Shown piece after piece: positions 55,704-63,757 of a stretch of 64,000 bases of DNA. Position 1 is the first letter of the stretch; every line of letters starts with the position of its first letter. The DNA lies in contig CP064980.1 of the NCBI GenBank assembly GCA_016699535.1, forward strand, positions 3,480,001 to 3,544,000. Reading direction: 5' to 3'. A program made the position numbers and the translations under genes. Source of the DNA: Myxococcales bacterium (GTDB lineage: Bacteria > Myxococcota_A > Polyangia > Polyangiales > GCA-016699535). The notes below the pieces were generated by a model, which saw nothing but the letters and a program-made list of their open reading frames with translations, did not search any database and had not been told where the DNA came from.

Positions 55704-55754
55704 GAGGATGATAAGGTTTATTTCAATAAGATCGAATTAAACCTTATCATCCTC
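55704..55754. promoter_or_regulatory. Perfect 17-bp inverted repeat between divergent lysE-type and expansin genes
   Basis: Arms GAGGATGATAAGGTTTA (55704-55720) and its exact complement (55738-55754) are separated by 17 bases. The right arm ends three bases before the expansin ATG and the left arm two bases from the lysE-type ATG. It would fit an operator governing both genes or an RNA hairpin occluding both starts. Confidence 0.75.
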
Positions 55755-55757
55755 ATC

Positions 55758-56489
55758 ATGAAAACTCATGCAACGATATACTGCCTATGCACTGCTTTGC
55801 TTTGGAGCTGTAGTTCTGACAAAAGCGCTATCACTTCCGACCCAAGGGATGCAGGCAATCCTGCACAACCAGTGGCATGCAATGAGCCAGCAACGCATAC
55901 TTCGGTTGCGACCTATTATTTCGAAGCCGACGGTAGCGGCAACTGTTTATTTGATGCAACGCCAAGCGATCCAATGGTCGCAGCCCTGGCTAGCAATGCA
56001 TACAACGGCTCGTATGCTTGCGGGCAATGCATTCAAGTCGACGGCCCCGATGGCAGTGTAACGGTTCGCGTGGTGGACAGCTGCCCTGATTGCATGAACG
56101 ATCAAGTGGATCTGCACCCTCAAGCTTTTGATGGCATCGCTGCGCGTGAACTTGGTCGCGTCGATATCACTTGGAAGGTGGTTCCTTGTGATGTGAGCGG
56201 AGCAGTTCGTTTTCATTTCAAAGATGGCAGTAACCCCTACTGGACCGCGGTTCAGATTCGCAATCACCGCCATGGCGTAGCGAAACTCGAAGCCAAACAA
56301 GCGGATGGCAGCTACCAAGAGCTTCCGCGTTATGACTACAACTACTTTGTGGCCGAACAGGGCCTTGGTGATGGTCCCTATGAGTTCCGAGTCACGGACA
56401 TCTATGGGAGCCAAATCACCGAAGCGGGCATTGCACTAGGCGACAATGTCGAGCGCACTGGAAGCACTCAGTTTCCAGAATGCATCTAA
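55758..56489 (+). CDS. Bacterial expansin-like lipoprotein
   Basis: A 243-residue protein of the EXLX/YoaJ type. After a lipoprotein signal (LLWSCSS) and Cys-containing linker comes a double-psi beta-barrel D1 domain with conserved Cys residues (CGQCIQVDGPDG, DSCPDCMNDQVDLHPQAF); Asp118 corresponds to the key Asp of YoaJ. Domain D2 (WTAVQIRNHRHGVAKLEAK, DYNYFVAEQGLG, VTDIYGSQI) is CBM63-like, with exposed aromatics. Expansins loosen cellulose or peptidoglycan-like networks without hydrolysis. A surface-anchored form in a predatory or soil lineage is notable. Assignment rests on residue pattern recall. Confidence 0.85.
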   Translation: MKTHATIYCLCTALLWSCSSDKSAITSDPRDAGNPAQPVACNEPATHTSVATYYFEADGSGNCLFDATPSDPMVAALASNAYNGSYACGQCIQVDGPDGSVTVRVVDSCPDCMNDQVDLHPQAFDGIAARELGRVDITWKVVPCDVSGAVRFHFKDGSNPYWTAVQIRNHRHGVAKLEAKQADGSYQELPRYDYNYFVAEQGLGDGPYEFRVTDIYGSQITEAGIALGDNVERTGSTQFPECI

Positions 56490-56917
56490 CTCTGGTTTAT
56501 TACCGGCTCGGAACGCTTCTTTTGGCGCCAAATCATGCAGCACCATGATGTCGTCGCGCTCAGCTGCCCATTTGTCTGGAAAACTTCGAATTTTTTGTGA
56601 AACCCCAAAACGCCTTTTCCCTTGGAAGCTTACTTGGATTTCTTGGACTTTGAGCAAAGTGTGCTATGCCAAAGACGTGTCAGATCTTCGAGAAGAGCGT
56701 CAACGTTGGATACGATCGCGGCGAAATGCAGAAGCTAAAGAGCGTGCCGAAGCACAGCAACAAAAACACCCATTGATGTGAGCTTGGCCTGGCTTCCTTT
56801 TGAAAAGGAAGCGCTGGAGCAAGCCACTGTGGAAGATTTCGGCTCGGCGTAACCTACGCAGCCATCAATTCCCAACTTTGGCACAGCGAACAAATAATCT
56901 CGCACCAGGAGCAAGAG
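56490..56917 (+). other. Region with a possible gene remnant
   Basis: Between the expansin and AlbA_2 genes no intact gene is supported. From about 56650 one frame reads like coding sequence (DVSDLREERQRWIRSRR), and after a one-base shift near 56770 the next frame reads IDVSLAWLPFEKEALEQATV to a TAA at 56850-56852. This may be a decayed small gene. A reverse-strand frame at 56436-56657 is equally uncertain. Confidence 0.3.
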
Positions 56918-57475
56918 ATGAAGCGCGACATAGCCACTTTGATTCGTCTTGGAGAAAATGAGCACATCGAATTCAAGTCTACCGTACGTTGGGACATGCA
57001 ACGCGAAAAAGTGAACAAAAAACTTTCCGACGTCGTGGCGAAGACTATCGCCGCGTTGGCAAACCACGGTGGAGGCAGCCTTCTCATTGGAATCAACGAC
57101 GACGGTAAGATTTTGGGCCTAAATCTGGACTACCAAACACTGAAAAAACCAAACCGCGATGGATTCGAGCAGCTCGTGATGACCCTCGTTCGTGAGCGTC
57201 TTGGCGGTCATGTTTGCAGGCTGATTCATGTGCTTTTCGCTAATCTTGAGGGCCACGATGTCTGCCGGATTGTGGTAGAGCCGTCGGATGCGCCTATTTT
57301 TTTCGACGATGGTACATCAACGTGCTTTTTTGTACGGACAGGGAATGCAAGCCGGGAGCTTGATGTTCGAGAGACGATCCAATTCGTAGCAAGCCGCTGG
57401 AACGAAAAGGCGGCCCAACCGAGCAGAGCCTTAGACTGGTCATCTCAGCCGCCGAAGGGAGTGACAAAAGCATGA
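56918..57475 (+). CDS. AlbA_2/Schlafen-type ATP-binding domain protein
   Basis: A 185-residue protein with the AlbA_2 domain: GENEHIEFKSTVRWD, ALANHGGGSLLIGINDDGKILG and a Phe/Arg-containing strand (FFVRTGNASREL). It lacks the C-terminal helix-turn-helix seen in longer putative transcription factors. Related domains occur in Schlafen RNases and regulatory proteins. A GGAGCAAGAG precedes the ATG. Its 57475 end is 52 bases before the next gene, so they may be cotranscribed. Confidence 0.82.
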   Translation: MKRDIATLIRLGENEHIEFKSTVRWDMQREKVNKKLSDVVAKTIAALANHGGGSLLIGINDDGKILGLNLDYQTLKKPNRDGFEQLVMTLVRERLGGHVCRLIHVLFANLEGHDVCRIVVEPSDAPIFFDDGTSTCFFVRTGNASRELDVRETIQFVASRWNEKAAQPSRALDWSSQPPKGVTKA

Positions 57476-57527
57476 AACATCCTTTTAAACGCAAGGTGGA
57501 CTTCTTCGTTGATCAAGGAAAGCTGTC

Positions 57528-58508
57528 ATGATGCGACTCCTGAAGCCATGGCTTCTTATTCACACCCGACCGGTGCTTGCCCAGCGTTTTGGACGGGCAC
57601 GCGCAAAACAGATTCTTGAGCAAGCCTTCGGTCGCTATAGAACCAGCGCAAGCAATCTTCGCAAAGAAGCATCGATGGGAGGTAATGTGATGGTTCACTG
57701 TGCTGCGCTCACGGCAGAGCTTTACCATGTCCTGCTAGTTGAAGGACTCGACGAGCAGCAAGCGCGCGCACAAACCGCCAAAGTCACCGCAGTCATCTAC
57801 GACAAAATGGCAAAGCTTCCCTGGTTGATCGCGCGGATTTCAGCGCGATCGCCCATTGCCCGACTAAAGCGCGCCACCACAATCTTCCGGAAATTTCCTT
57901 TCAGTCCGCCAGCCTATCTGATGCAAGATGTGCCATCGGATAAGCAAAGCGTTGCCTTCGACGTCAAGCGCTGCCCGGTTGCCGAGTACTTCAAGCAACA
58001 AGGTCTCCCTGAGCTATGCGCCGAGTCCTTTTGCAGCCTTGATTTTTCTCTTGCCGAAAAATGGGGCGCGCAACTGGAGCGGTCAACAACGCTTGCCGCT
58101 GGAGATGCATGTTGCGACTTTCGTTGGCGGTTGAAACCGATCGAAAAAGAACGAATACCCAAGAAAAGAAGAGGGCTTTATAAGTCACCCTTTGTCAGAC
58201 GAAAAAACTTGCACGACCCATTTCGGTTCTGCTCTACGGCCCTGCTTACTGGAAAGAGATCGTCAATTTTCGATGCTTTGACCAAGCACGGCATGATTAG
58301 CCCACAGGACCGTGCGCTTTTTCGCTTCGCAGACAGCCCAGTTGAAGCTTTTTCGTTTTTGAAGGAAGGTCTTTCCGAAGCCATGGAAGCTACGAGCCCT
58401 GCATTCGCCAGCACTGTTACCTGCTCCGCACATCTTGAGCAAAAATGTGCCCATGCTGCTGCTGATTGCTGCGGTCCCACTGCGCCTATCCAGAAAGTCA
58501 ACACATGA
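57528..58508 (+). CDS. L-2-amino-thiazoline-4-carboxylic acid hydrolase-like protein with chimeric C-terminus
   Basis: Residues 1 to ~210 match the ATC hydrolase-like family (PF14196): LAQRFGRARAKQILEQAF at the N-terminus, then FDVKRCPVAEYF, ELCAESFCSLDF and TTLAAGDACCDFRW. The cysteines in RCPVA and FCSLD are the family's probable active or metal sites. After RRGLYKSPF the frame enters unrelated sequence: the last ~100 residues mix frames of a LOG-type fragment. The full protein as read is therefore a fusion. Its TGA at 58506-58508 overlaps the methyltransferase ATG. Confidence 0.7.
   Translation: MMRLLKPWLLIHTRPVLAQRFGRARAKQILEQAFGRYRTSASNLRKEASMGGNVMVHCAALTAELYHVLLVEGLDEQQARAQTAKVTAVIYDKMAKLPWLIARISARSPIARLKRATTIFRKFPFSPPAYLMQDVPSDKQSVAFDVKRCPVAEYFKQQGLPELCAESFCSLDFSLAEKWGAQLERSTTLAAGDACCDFRWRLKPIEKERIPKKRRGLYKSPFVRRKNLHDPFRFCSTALLTGKRSSIFDALTKHGMISPQDRALFRFADSPVEAFSFLKEGLSEAMEATSPAFASTVTCSAHLEQKCAHAAADCCGPTAPIQKVNT
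58184..58508 (+). pseudogene. C-terminal fragment of a LOG (lysine decarboxylase-like) family gene
   Basis: Starting immediately after a TAA at 58181-58183, one frame reads VTLCQTKKLARPISVLLYG and PAYWKEIVNF. After removing one T from TTTT at 58267-58270 it continues FDALTKHGMISPQDRALFRF and ADSPVEAFSFLKEGL. This matches the end of TIGR00730/LOG proteins (LTLIQTKK..P, LYGxxYW, GxISPEDLxL...D.PEEA). The N-terminal PGGxGTxxE half is absent, so a deletion has joined the tail to the upstream gene. Confidence 0.65.
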
Positions 58509-59137
58509 CAGATCGACGCAACCATTGGGAAGCTGCATACCAATCCAAGGACTCCGAGACACAAAGCTGGTTTCAGCCTCGTCCGGTCGAATCGCTTGCG
58601 CTTATCGAGATGGCGGGCTGCAGCCCGCTAACACGAATCATCGATGTGGGTGGCGGCACCTCGCTTCTTGTCGATGAGCTCATAACCCAAGGTTGCCGGA
58701 ACTTGAGCGTTCTTGACATTTCGGCCTCAGCACTTGAAGAAAGCAAAAGGCGGCTTGGCATGCAGGCAGAGCAAGTGCTCTGGATCGAGGCCGACATCGC
58801 AGAGAGCGCCATCGACGGAAATTTTGACATCTGGCACGACCGAGCTGTCTTTCACTTTCTTACGGAGACCACTGACAAAAGGGCGTACGTGCACACGTTG
58901 AAAAAATCACTCAAGTTTGGCGGACACGCAATCATCGCCACATTTGCAGAAGACGGTCCCACGCGCTGCAGTGGCCTTCCGGTCGTTCAATACCATCCGA
59001 GCTCACTTCTCGCAGAGCTCGGCGAAGGTTTCACGCTAGTAGAAACACGCAAGGAATTGCACCACACACCCGCGGGTCGCGATCAAAGTTTCGTCTACTG
59101 TCTTTTTCGGCATACTGATGCAGCGCGCCAGGCTTGA
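58505..59137 (+). CDS. Class I SAM-dependent methyltransferase
   Basis: A 210-residue methyltransferase. Motif I is IIDVGGGTSLLVDEL, followed by LSVLDISASALEESKRRL, the acidic IEADIAE region and DIWHDRAVFHFLTE. The substrate is not deducible; the WEAAYQSKDSETQSWFQ opening is common in thiopurine/tellurite-type and related small-molecule methylases. It overlaps the upstream gene by four bases (ATGA). An internally deleted copy lies at 60448-60610. Confidence 0.88.
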   Translation: MTDRRNHWEAAYQSKDSETQSWFQPRPVESLALIEMAGCSPLTRIIDVGGGTSLLVDELITQGCRNLSVLDISASALEESKRRLGMQAEQVLWIEADIAESAIDGNFDIWHDRAVFHFLTETTDKRAYVHTLKKSLKFGGHAIIATFAEDGPTRCSGLPVVQYHPSSLLAELGEGFTLVETRKELHHTPAGRDQSFVYCLFRHTDAARQA

Positions 59138-59175
59138 CTCTGTAGCAAGGTACGGGGTTTAGACTGGTTAACATC

Positions 59176-59430
59176 ATGAACAGCTCCGAGACTTTTACCA
59201 TTGGACAACTGGCTAAACACACTGGGGTTGGCGTCGAGACAATCCGGTTTTACGAAAAAAAAGGGCTTCTCGTGGCGCCTAAACGGCTGCCTTCGGGCTA
59301 TCGGCAATATTCAACTTTAGCGCTTGATCGAGTCCGCTTTATCCGGCGCGCCAAAGGACTTGGCTTTACGCTCGGAGAAATTGCTGAGCTGCTATCGGAA
59401 ACGAAAACGGGGTCAGGTCGCTTCATGTAG
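59176..59430 (+). pseudogene. MerR-family regulator truncated by a hairpin element
   Basis: The 84-codon frame begins with a MerR DNA-binding domain: FTIGQLAKHTGVGVETIRFYEKKGLL and LPSGYRQYSTLALDRVRFI, then AKGLGFTLGEIAELL. After residue ~76 the sequence enters a perfect inverted repeat and stops; the dimerisation helix and metal-binding cysteines are missing. It may make a DNA-binding fragment only. The intact ancestor was probably a heavy-metal regulator, which would fit the nearby RND operon. Confidence 0.8.
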
Positions 59431-59510
59431 ACACGAATGTCTATGGAACAAACAAGTTCGCCGTTTCCTCCAAACTCCGAGTTGTCTACATGAAGCGACC
59501 TGACCCCGTT
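59406..59510. mobile_element. 105-bp palindromic element (REP/MITE-like)
   Basis: Perfect 27-bp terminal inverted repeats (59406-59432 and 59484-59510; core GGGGTCAGGTCGCTTCATGT) around 51 bases. GGGGTCAGGTC-type ends occur next to REP-associated transposase (IS200-like) genes in proteobacteria. No transposase is encoded, so this is non-autonomous. It lies inside the merR gene and truncates it. Confidence 0.75.
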
Positions 59511-59536
59511 ACTGGGCATAGAGATTTATGCCTTGC

Positions 59537-59848
59537 CTATTCTAAACCGAGCGCAAAACGTAGGGAGTCATCAACTTGCGCCATTTTTGATGTGCTTAAA
59601 ACAGAGATGCGCTCCTCAAGCGACGCCATGGCTATCGTGGCTACATTGTCCAAGTTAACAACACAAACTTTCGGTAGCTTTTCTTTGCGGCCTACTCGGA
59701 CTTCTACTGAAAAGCCACGGATGGTTGTGCTAAGCGGCGCCACCGTTACCATAGCCCGCACATCGTAAGCTTCATCACGAGAAAGAAGAAGTACCGGCCG
59801 CCGCTTATCAAGCCGGGCCCACCACAGTTCACCCCGCTTCATTCCCAA
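59537..59848 (-). CDS. mazF: MazF/PemK-type endoribonuclease toxin
   Basis: A 103-residue type II toxin. Typical MazF features: KRGELWWARLDKRRPVLLLSRDEA at the N-terminus with the RPVLLLS strand, VAPLSTTIRG, VCVVNLDNVATIAMASLEERI and a hydrophobic C-terminus. It would cleave mRNA at short sequences. It overlaps the antitoxin gene by 10 bases; the ATG at 59842 is an alternative start. Confidence 0.9.
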   Translation of the reverse strand: MGMKRGELWWARLDKRRPVLLLSRDEAYDVRAMVTVAPLSTTIRGFSVEVRVGRKEKLPKVCVVNLDNVATIAMASLEERISVLSTSKMAQVDDSLRFALGLE

Positions 59849-60096
59849 TCCACGTGCGACAGCCCCGACTTGGCAAGCGCTGTCGCCTGTCTTACTTCAT
59901 CTTGAGATTCCGGAGAGCACTTATAAGCAGCAACATATTCACGCACACGAGCGTGTCTTTCATTGTGGCGCAATAAAATCCGAACAGCACGTTGAATCAC
60001 CGCACTGCGGCTCTCGTGATTCGCAAGCCGCAACTTCTCAACTTCGTCATAGACATCATCCGGAAGCGTAATCGCTATTTTGGTACTTCCCGCCAT
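59839..60096 (-). CDS. Ribbon-helix-helix antitoxin of the MazF pair
   Basis: An 85-residue RHH protein: strand KIAITLPDDVYDEVEKLRLAN, helix SRSAVIQRAVRILL, and a charged C-terminal tail likely to wrap the toxin. It precedes and overlaps mazF, the expected antitoxin-first order. The operon is probably autoregulated. Confidence 0.9.
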   Translation of the reverse strand: MAGSTKIAITLPDDVYDEVEKLRLANHESRSAVIQRAVRILLRHNERHARVREYVAAYKCSPESQDEVRQATALAKSGLSHVDWE

Positions 60097-60447
60097 AGTA
60101 TTACTTTATCATACCACACGCCGGGCCAAGGTCAAGACTCTAACCTCCTCAACTATCCTTCGAAGGTAAACGTTTGCCGAGGGGCCGAGGAAGCTGCCAA
60201 GGCCCGAGGGATCCCCACAAATTGTTCAATAATTTCATTGATTGGAACCGTGAGCATTCTCGCGCCTTCCCCTGTGTTCAAAAAAAGGTGGTTTTTTGCT
60301 CGTCTGAGCGAGCCCCGGCCAGATCACCAAATCACCGTGATCCTAATCGTGGTTCATTCACGTCCAAGTGATCGAAATATTAAAGGAATTGAAATTGTTT
60401 GTTATATGACACACGCGGTGCTCACGCATTGGGTATAGGAGATGGAC
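60097..60447. other. Intergenic stretch in accessory region, no gene supported
   Basis: 351 bases. Open frames in several phases lack ribosome binding sites and family features. It includes the promoter side of the antitoxin gene. Sequence quality and composition are unlike the neighbours, with short scattered stops, fitting decayed DNA. Confidence 0.4.
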
Positions 60448-60610
60448 ATGACAGATCGACGCGAGCATTGGGAAGCTGCATACCAATCCAAGGACTCCGC
60501 GAGGCACGCTTGTAGAAACACGAAAGGAATTGCACCACACACCCGCGGGCCGCGATCAAAGTTTCGTCTACTGCCTTTTTCGGCATACTGATGCAGCGCG
60601 CCTGGCTTGA
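60448..60610 (+). pseudogene. Internally deleted copy of the 58.5-kb methyltransferase
   Basis: The first ~17 codons (MTDRREHWEAAYQSKDS) match the methyltransferase start at 58505 and the last ~35 (ETRKELHHTPAGRDQ, FVYCLFRHTDAAR) match its end, with ~480 bases missing and a frame change at the junction near 60500. The two copies are similar but not identical at the DNA level, so the duplication predates recent divergence. It cannot make an active enzyme. Confidence 0.88.
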
Positions 60611-60614
60611 TTTT

Positions 60615-60719
60615 GTGGCGCTGCGCAGCGTGGGCGGCAGCAACTTTGCAGTGAGCGATAATGCCAAGGACTACCTATCTAAATCCTTCAAGAACACCGC
60701 CCAGCTGATCAAAAACTAG
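60615..60719 (+). pseudogene. C-terminal fragment of an unidentified gene
   Basis: A 34-codon frame with coding character (VALRSVGGSNFAVSDN, AKDYLSKSFKN) ends with TAG at 60717-60719 directly after the methyltransferase remnant. No start or family is recognised. It is probably the tail of a gene removed by the rearrangements here. Confidence 0.4.
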
Positions 60720-60751
60720 CTTACCTTGCATCCTAGGCTAACCATGTGTTA

Positions 60752-61213
60752 ATGTTGAAAGCGATGATAAAGAAGCTCTCCCCGATAGTGTCTCTCGTTC
60801 TTGCTCTGCAATTTGTGCCGGGATTGGGCGAACTTGTGGAGAGCGCCGTTCATTTTGCCGTCCATGGGCATTCAGCCCATGCGCTGTCTGATACCGAGCA
60901 CCAGTCTCAAGAAGCTGAACATGGGTGTTCAGGGCCTTTTCATCTTTGTCCATGTCATTCAACGGTTGCTTATACCATGCAAGCCGCAGTGTCCGGTGTT
61001 GTTGCGCCTGCTCGCGATGACGCTAGGCCCAAATGGTGGATCGATGGCGATGGGCCAACCGACGCTCATCTGGCTGGCGTCTTTCGTCCTCCACTGCCTA
61101 GCTCTGCGTTCAAGGGAGTCAAGTGTCCGGAGTTCGCCCTTTGCGGCGAAAAATTCCGTGTAACTCAAGCGCCTATTTTGGTGCACCTACGATTGGCAAA
61201 GGAAAGGCTATGA
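60752..61213 (+). CDS. Small exported His/Cys-rich protein heading the metal efflux operon
   Basis: About 153 residues: a hydrophobic signal-like N-terminus (SPIVSLVLALQFVPGLGEL), then a His/Glu-rich region (HFAVHGHSAHAL, EHGCSGPFHLCPCHS). The CxxxxxxxCxCH cluster could bind a metal ion. Similar small proteins often head RND metal-efflux loci in Myxococcota. Its stop overlaps the next gene's start (ATGA). Starts at 60752 or 60764 are both possible, with no clear ribosome binding site. Confidence 0.7.
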   Translation: MLKAMIKKLSPIVSLVLALQFVPGLGELVESAVHFAVHGHSAHALSDTEHQSQEAEHGCSGPFHLCPCHSTVAYTMQAAVSGVVAPARDDARPKWWIDGDGPTDAHLAGVFRPPLPSSAFKGVKCPEFALCGEKFRVTQAPILVHLRLAKERL

Positions 61214-62547
61214 AGAGACGATCGCATATATTTAATGCGCGGGGCACTGTCGCCGCGTTAATGGTCCTGGCTGCCAGTGGTGGTATGCCAGCATATGGAC
61301 AGGAGTTGTCTACCCGCAGAACCGCGGCATGGCGTCCACTGCGACCGGAGCAAGCAATTCATCTCGAGCAAGCTGTAAGCTACGCGTTTGGCAGTCATCC
61401 AAAAATTCGCGCAGCCGAAGCGCGTCTTCGAGAAGCACAGGGTCGGCTAACAGGGGCACAAACCTATCCCCACAATCCGATTCTCTCCGGCGGCGCAGCT
61501 GCCCATACGATAGGGCCCGATCAGAGCAGGCCTGATTTGAATTTTGTGTTGGGACAGGAGATTGAGATAGCCGCTCAGCGCGGTGACCGGATAAGCGCTT
61601 CACAGAGAGAGCTTGCTGCGCAGCGAGCCAAACTGTTGCGCACGAAACGTCTGCTTGCTGCCAACGTGCATGTTGCTTTTATCGCAGGCCTTGAGACTCG
61701 GGAGCTTCTGGACGTGGCCCTTCGGGATGTGGTGTTAACAAGACGGCTTTACGAACTGGCGCAACGTCGTTTAGAACGCGGCGGCGCCACTCAGCTCGAT
61801 GTCAACGTTGCAGCCGCGGAGCTTGGACGGTCCGAGGCGCGTTTTCAGTCCGCCGAAGCCGACTATGGCCTGGCGAGGGCTTTTCTTGCCGAGACCATAG
61901 GACTCGATCCTTCTTTTCTGCCACTTCCGCGGGGAAAGCTTCATGTCGAGCTCGAGGCGCCTCCTTCGCTTAAAGAAGCCGTGCAATCCGCACACGGCAG
62001 ACGAGCTGATCTGCGAGCCCTCAGAGAGCAGCAAGCAGCAAGCCGTGGACGCTACGAGCTTGCCAAATCAGAAGCGTGGCCAAATATCACCCTAAGCGCT
62101 CTTGCCGGAAGCGAAGAAGGCATACCGCTCGTAGGCGGAGCGCTGTCGATCCCTATTCCACTGTTCAACCGAAACCAAGGACGCATTCAAGAAACCAAAG
62201 CTGGGATCGATCGTTCGCTGGCGGAGCACGAGCTCGGTGAGCTCTCGGCACAGCGCGAGGTCGTAGCCGCACACACGCGTTATCAAACAGGGATCCGCAC
62301 CGCACAAAGATTACGGCAGTTGGTTGTCGGGACACTGGAGCAAAATCTGTTGCTTCTTCAGCGTGCTTTCGATGCAGGTAAAGCCACCTGGCCAGAGGTT
62401 GTGCTCATTCGTCGCTCGCTGGTGGATGGGCAACGTGAACTGATTTCCGCGGAGGCCAATGCCCGACAGGCCTGGATCGCGCTCCAGATTGCAACCGGAA
62501 GAATGCCTGTGCCCCTGCCCAAACGCAAACCAAAGGAGAAACAATGA
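61210..62547 (+). CDS. czcC: TolC-family outer-membrane factor (CzcC/CusC-like)
   Basis: A 445-residue outer-membrane efflux protein. A signal peptide (to GMPAYGQ) is followed by two TolC repeats with long coiled-coil helices (AEARLREAQGRLTGAQT, LRALREQQAASRGRYELAKSE) and the family's PLFNRNQGRI-type region. It forms the exit duct for the RND pump. The ATG at 61210 is used since the upstream frame lacks a signal peptide. It overlaps the next gene by four bases. Confidence 0.9.
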   Translation: MKRRSHIFNARGTVAALMVLAASGGMPAYGQELSTRRTAAWRPLRPEQAIHLEQAVSYAFGSHPKIRAAEARLREAQGRLTGAQTYPHNPILSGGAAAHTIGPDQSRPDLNFVLGQEIEIAAQRGDRISASQRELAAQRAKLLRTKRLLAANVHVAFIAGLETRELLDVALRDVVLTRRLYELAQRRLERGGATQLDVNVAAAELGRSEARFQSAEADYGLARAFLAETIGLDPSFLPLPRGKLHVELEAPPSLKEAVQSAHGRRADLRALREQQAASRGRYELAKSEAWPNITLSALAGSEEGIPLVGGALSIPIPLFNRNQGRIQETKAGIDRSLAEHELGELSAQREVVAAHTRYQTGIRTAQRLRQLVVGTLEQNLLLLQRAFDAGKATWPEVVLIRRSLVDGQRELISAEANARQAWIALQIATGRMPVPLPKRKPKEKQ

Positions 62548-63745
62548 TACGGCGAAACCTACTTATCCATTTGATGGCCCTCGCACTGGGCATAGGATTT
62601 GGAGCGTGCTCGTCCAAAACCAAAGAGCAACATGCAAAGCATGATAACAACGATGCGCATAAGGAGGGAATCGTTGTGCTTACTGCCGAAGCTGCTACGC
62701 GAGTCCGCATTCGAACAAGCCCCGTGCAAAACCGCGTACTATCCGGTGTGATTTCCACGACCGGAAGGGTCGACTTCAACCAGGATAACCTCGCTCATGT
62801 CTCGCCGCGTGTACCTGGAAGGGTGCACCAGGTCCACGCAGTCCTCGGCGCGCAGGTGAAAAAAGGGCAGAGCCTTGCTGTGATTGATTCGATTTCGTTT
62901 GGACAAGCCAAAAGCACATTCTTGCAAGCAAAGGCGCAGCTTGAACTTGCAACCAGCACACTTGAGCGTGAACAGGGTCTGCTCGCGGATCAGATTACAA
63001 GCCAGCAGTCCGTGCTCGAGGCGCAAGCGAGCCACCAGCGTGCGAACGCCACATTCCAAAGTGCACGACAACAACTACGCCTATTGGGGTTATCCAACCG
63101 CCAAATTGATTCCGTGAGTTATGATGACTCCGCAGCGGCACTTTTTCCCTTGCCAGCTCCCATTTCTGGAACCATCGTTGAAAAACATATCAGTTTGGGC
63201 GAAATCGTTTCACCTGGAAACAACGTATTTACAGTGGCAGATCTCTCAAGTTTGTGGATCTGGATTGACATCTATGAACGCGACTTGGCTCACGTTCACT
63301 TGGATGATGACGTGGTGCTCAGCGTAGACACCTTTCCTGACCAAATTTCAAGGGCAAAGTAGCCTATATTCGCAATGAGATCGATCCGGACACACGAACC
63401 GCTCGGGCTCGTATCGACGTCCACAATCCAGACAGAGCCCTCAAGCCAGGCATGTTTGCAAATGTAGTCGTCTCCGATCCACATGGCGTAGACGGAGCGC
63501 TCTCGCCGAAAACCCTCGTGGTGCCCATGGGCGCCATTCAAAGAGACGGCAAGGAGCAAGTAGCTTTTGTTCCAAAAGGAGAACGTCGCTTCGAGCGCCG
63601 TGTGCTTACGCTTGGCCAGCAAACGGATGCCTACGCTGAGGTCTTAAGTGGCCTGAAAGCTAGCGACTCGGTAGTAATCGAGGGGACCTTCATTCTTAAA
63701 TCCGAGGCCGCCAAAAATACCCTGGGCGGCGGTCATGACGACTAA
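62544..63745 (+). CDS. czcB: Periplasmic adaptor (CzcB/CusB-like), one-base frameshift
   Basis: Membrane-fusion protein of a heavy-metal RND pump. Lipoprotein signal (GIGFGACSS), a His/Asp-rich N-terminal stretch, a lipoyl/hairpin domain (VSPRVPGRVHQVHAVLGAQV, ALFPLPAPISGTIVEKHI), and a barrel domain with RNEIDPDTRTARARI. The frame breaks after DQISRAK. Adding one T at TTT (63346-63348) restores DQIFKGKVAYIRNEI and continues to 63745, giving ~400 residues. The gene overlaps czcC's end. The metal (Co/Zn/Cd or Cu/Ag) cannot be fixed. Confidence 0.9.
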
Positions 63746-63757
63746 GGGACAAAGCAA

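Noticed and set aside
59992..60438. 148-codon forward ORF opposite the antitoxin start
   Set aside because: No family, no start signal, and it runs over the antitoxin promoter into decayed DNA.
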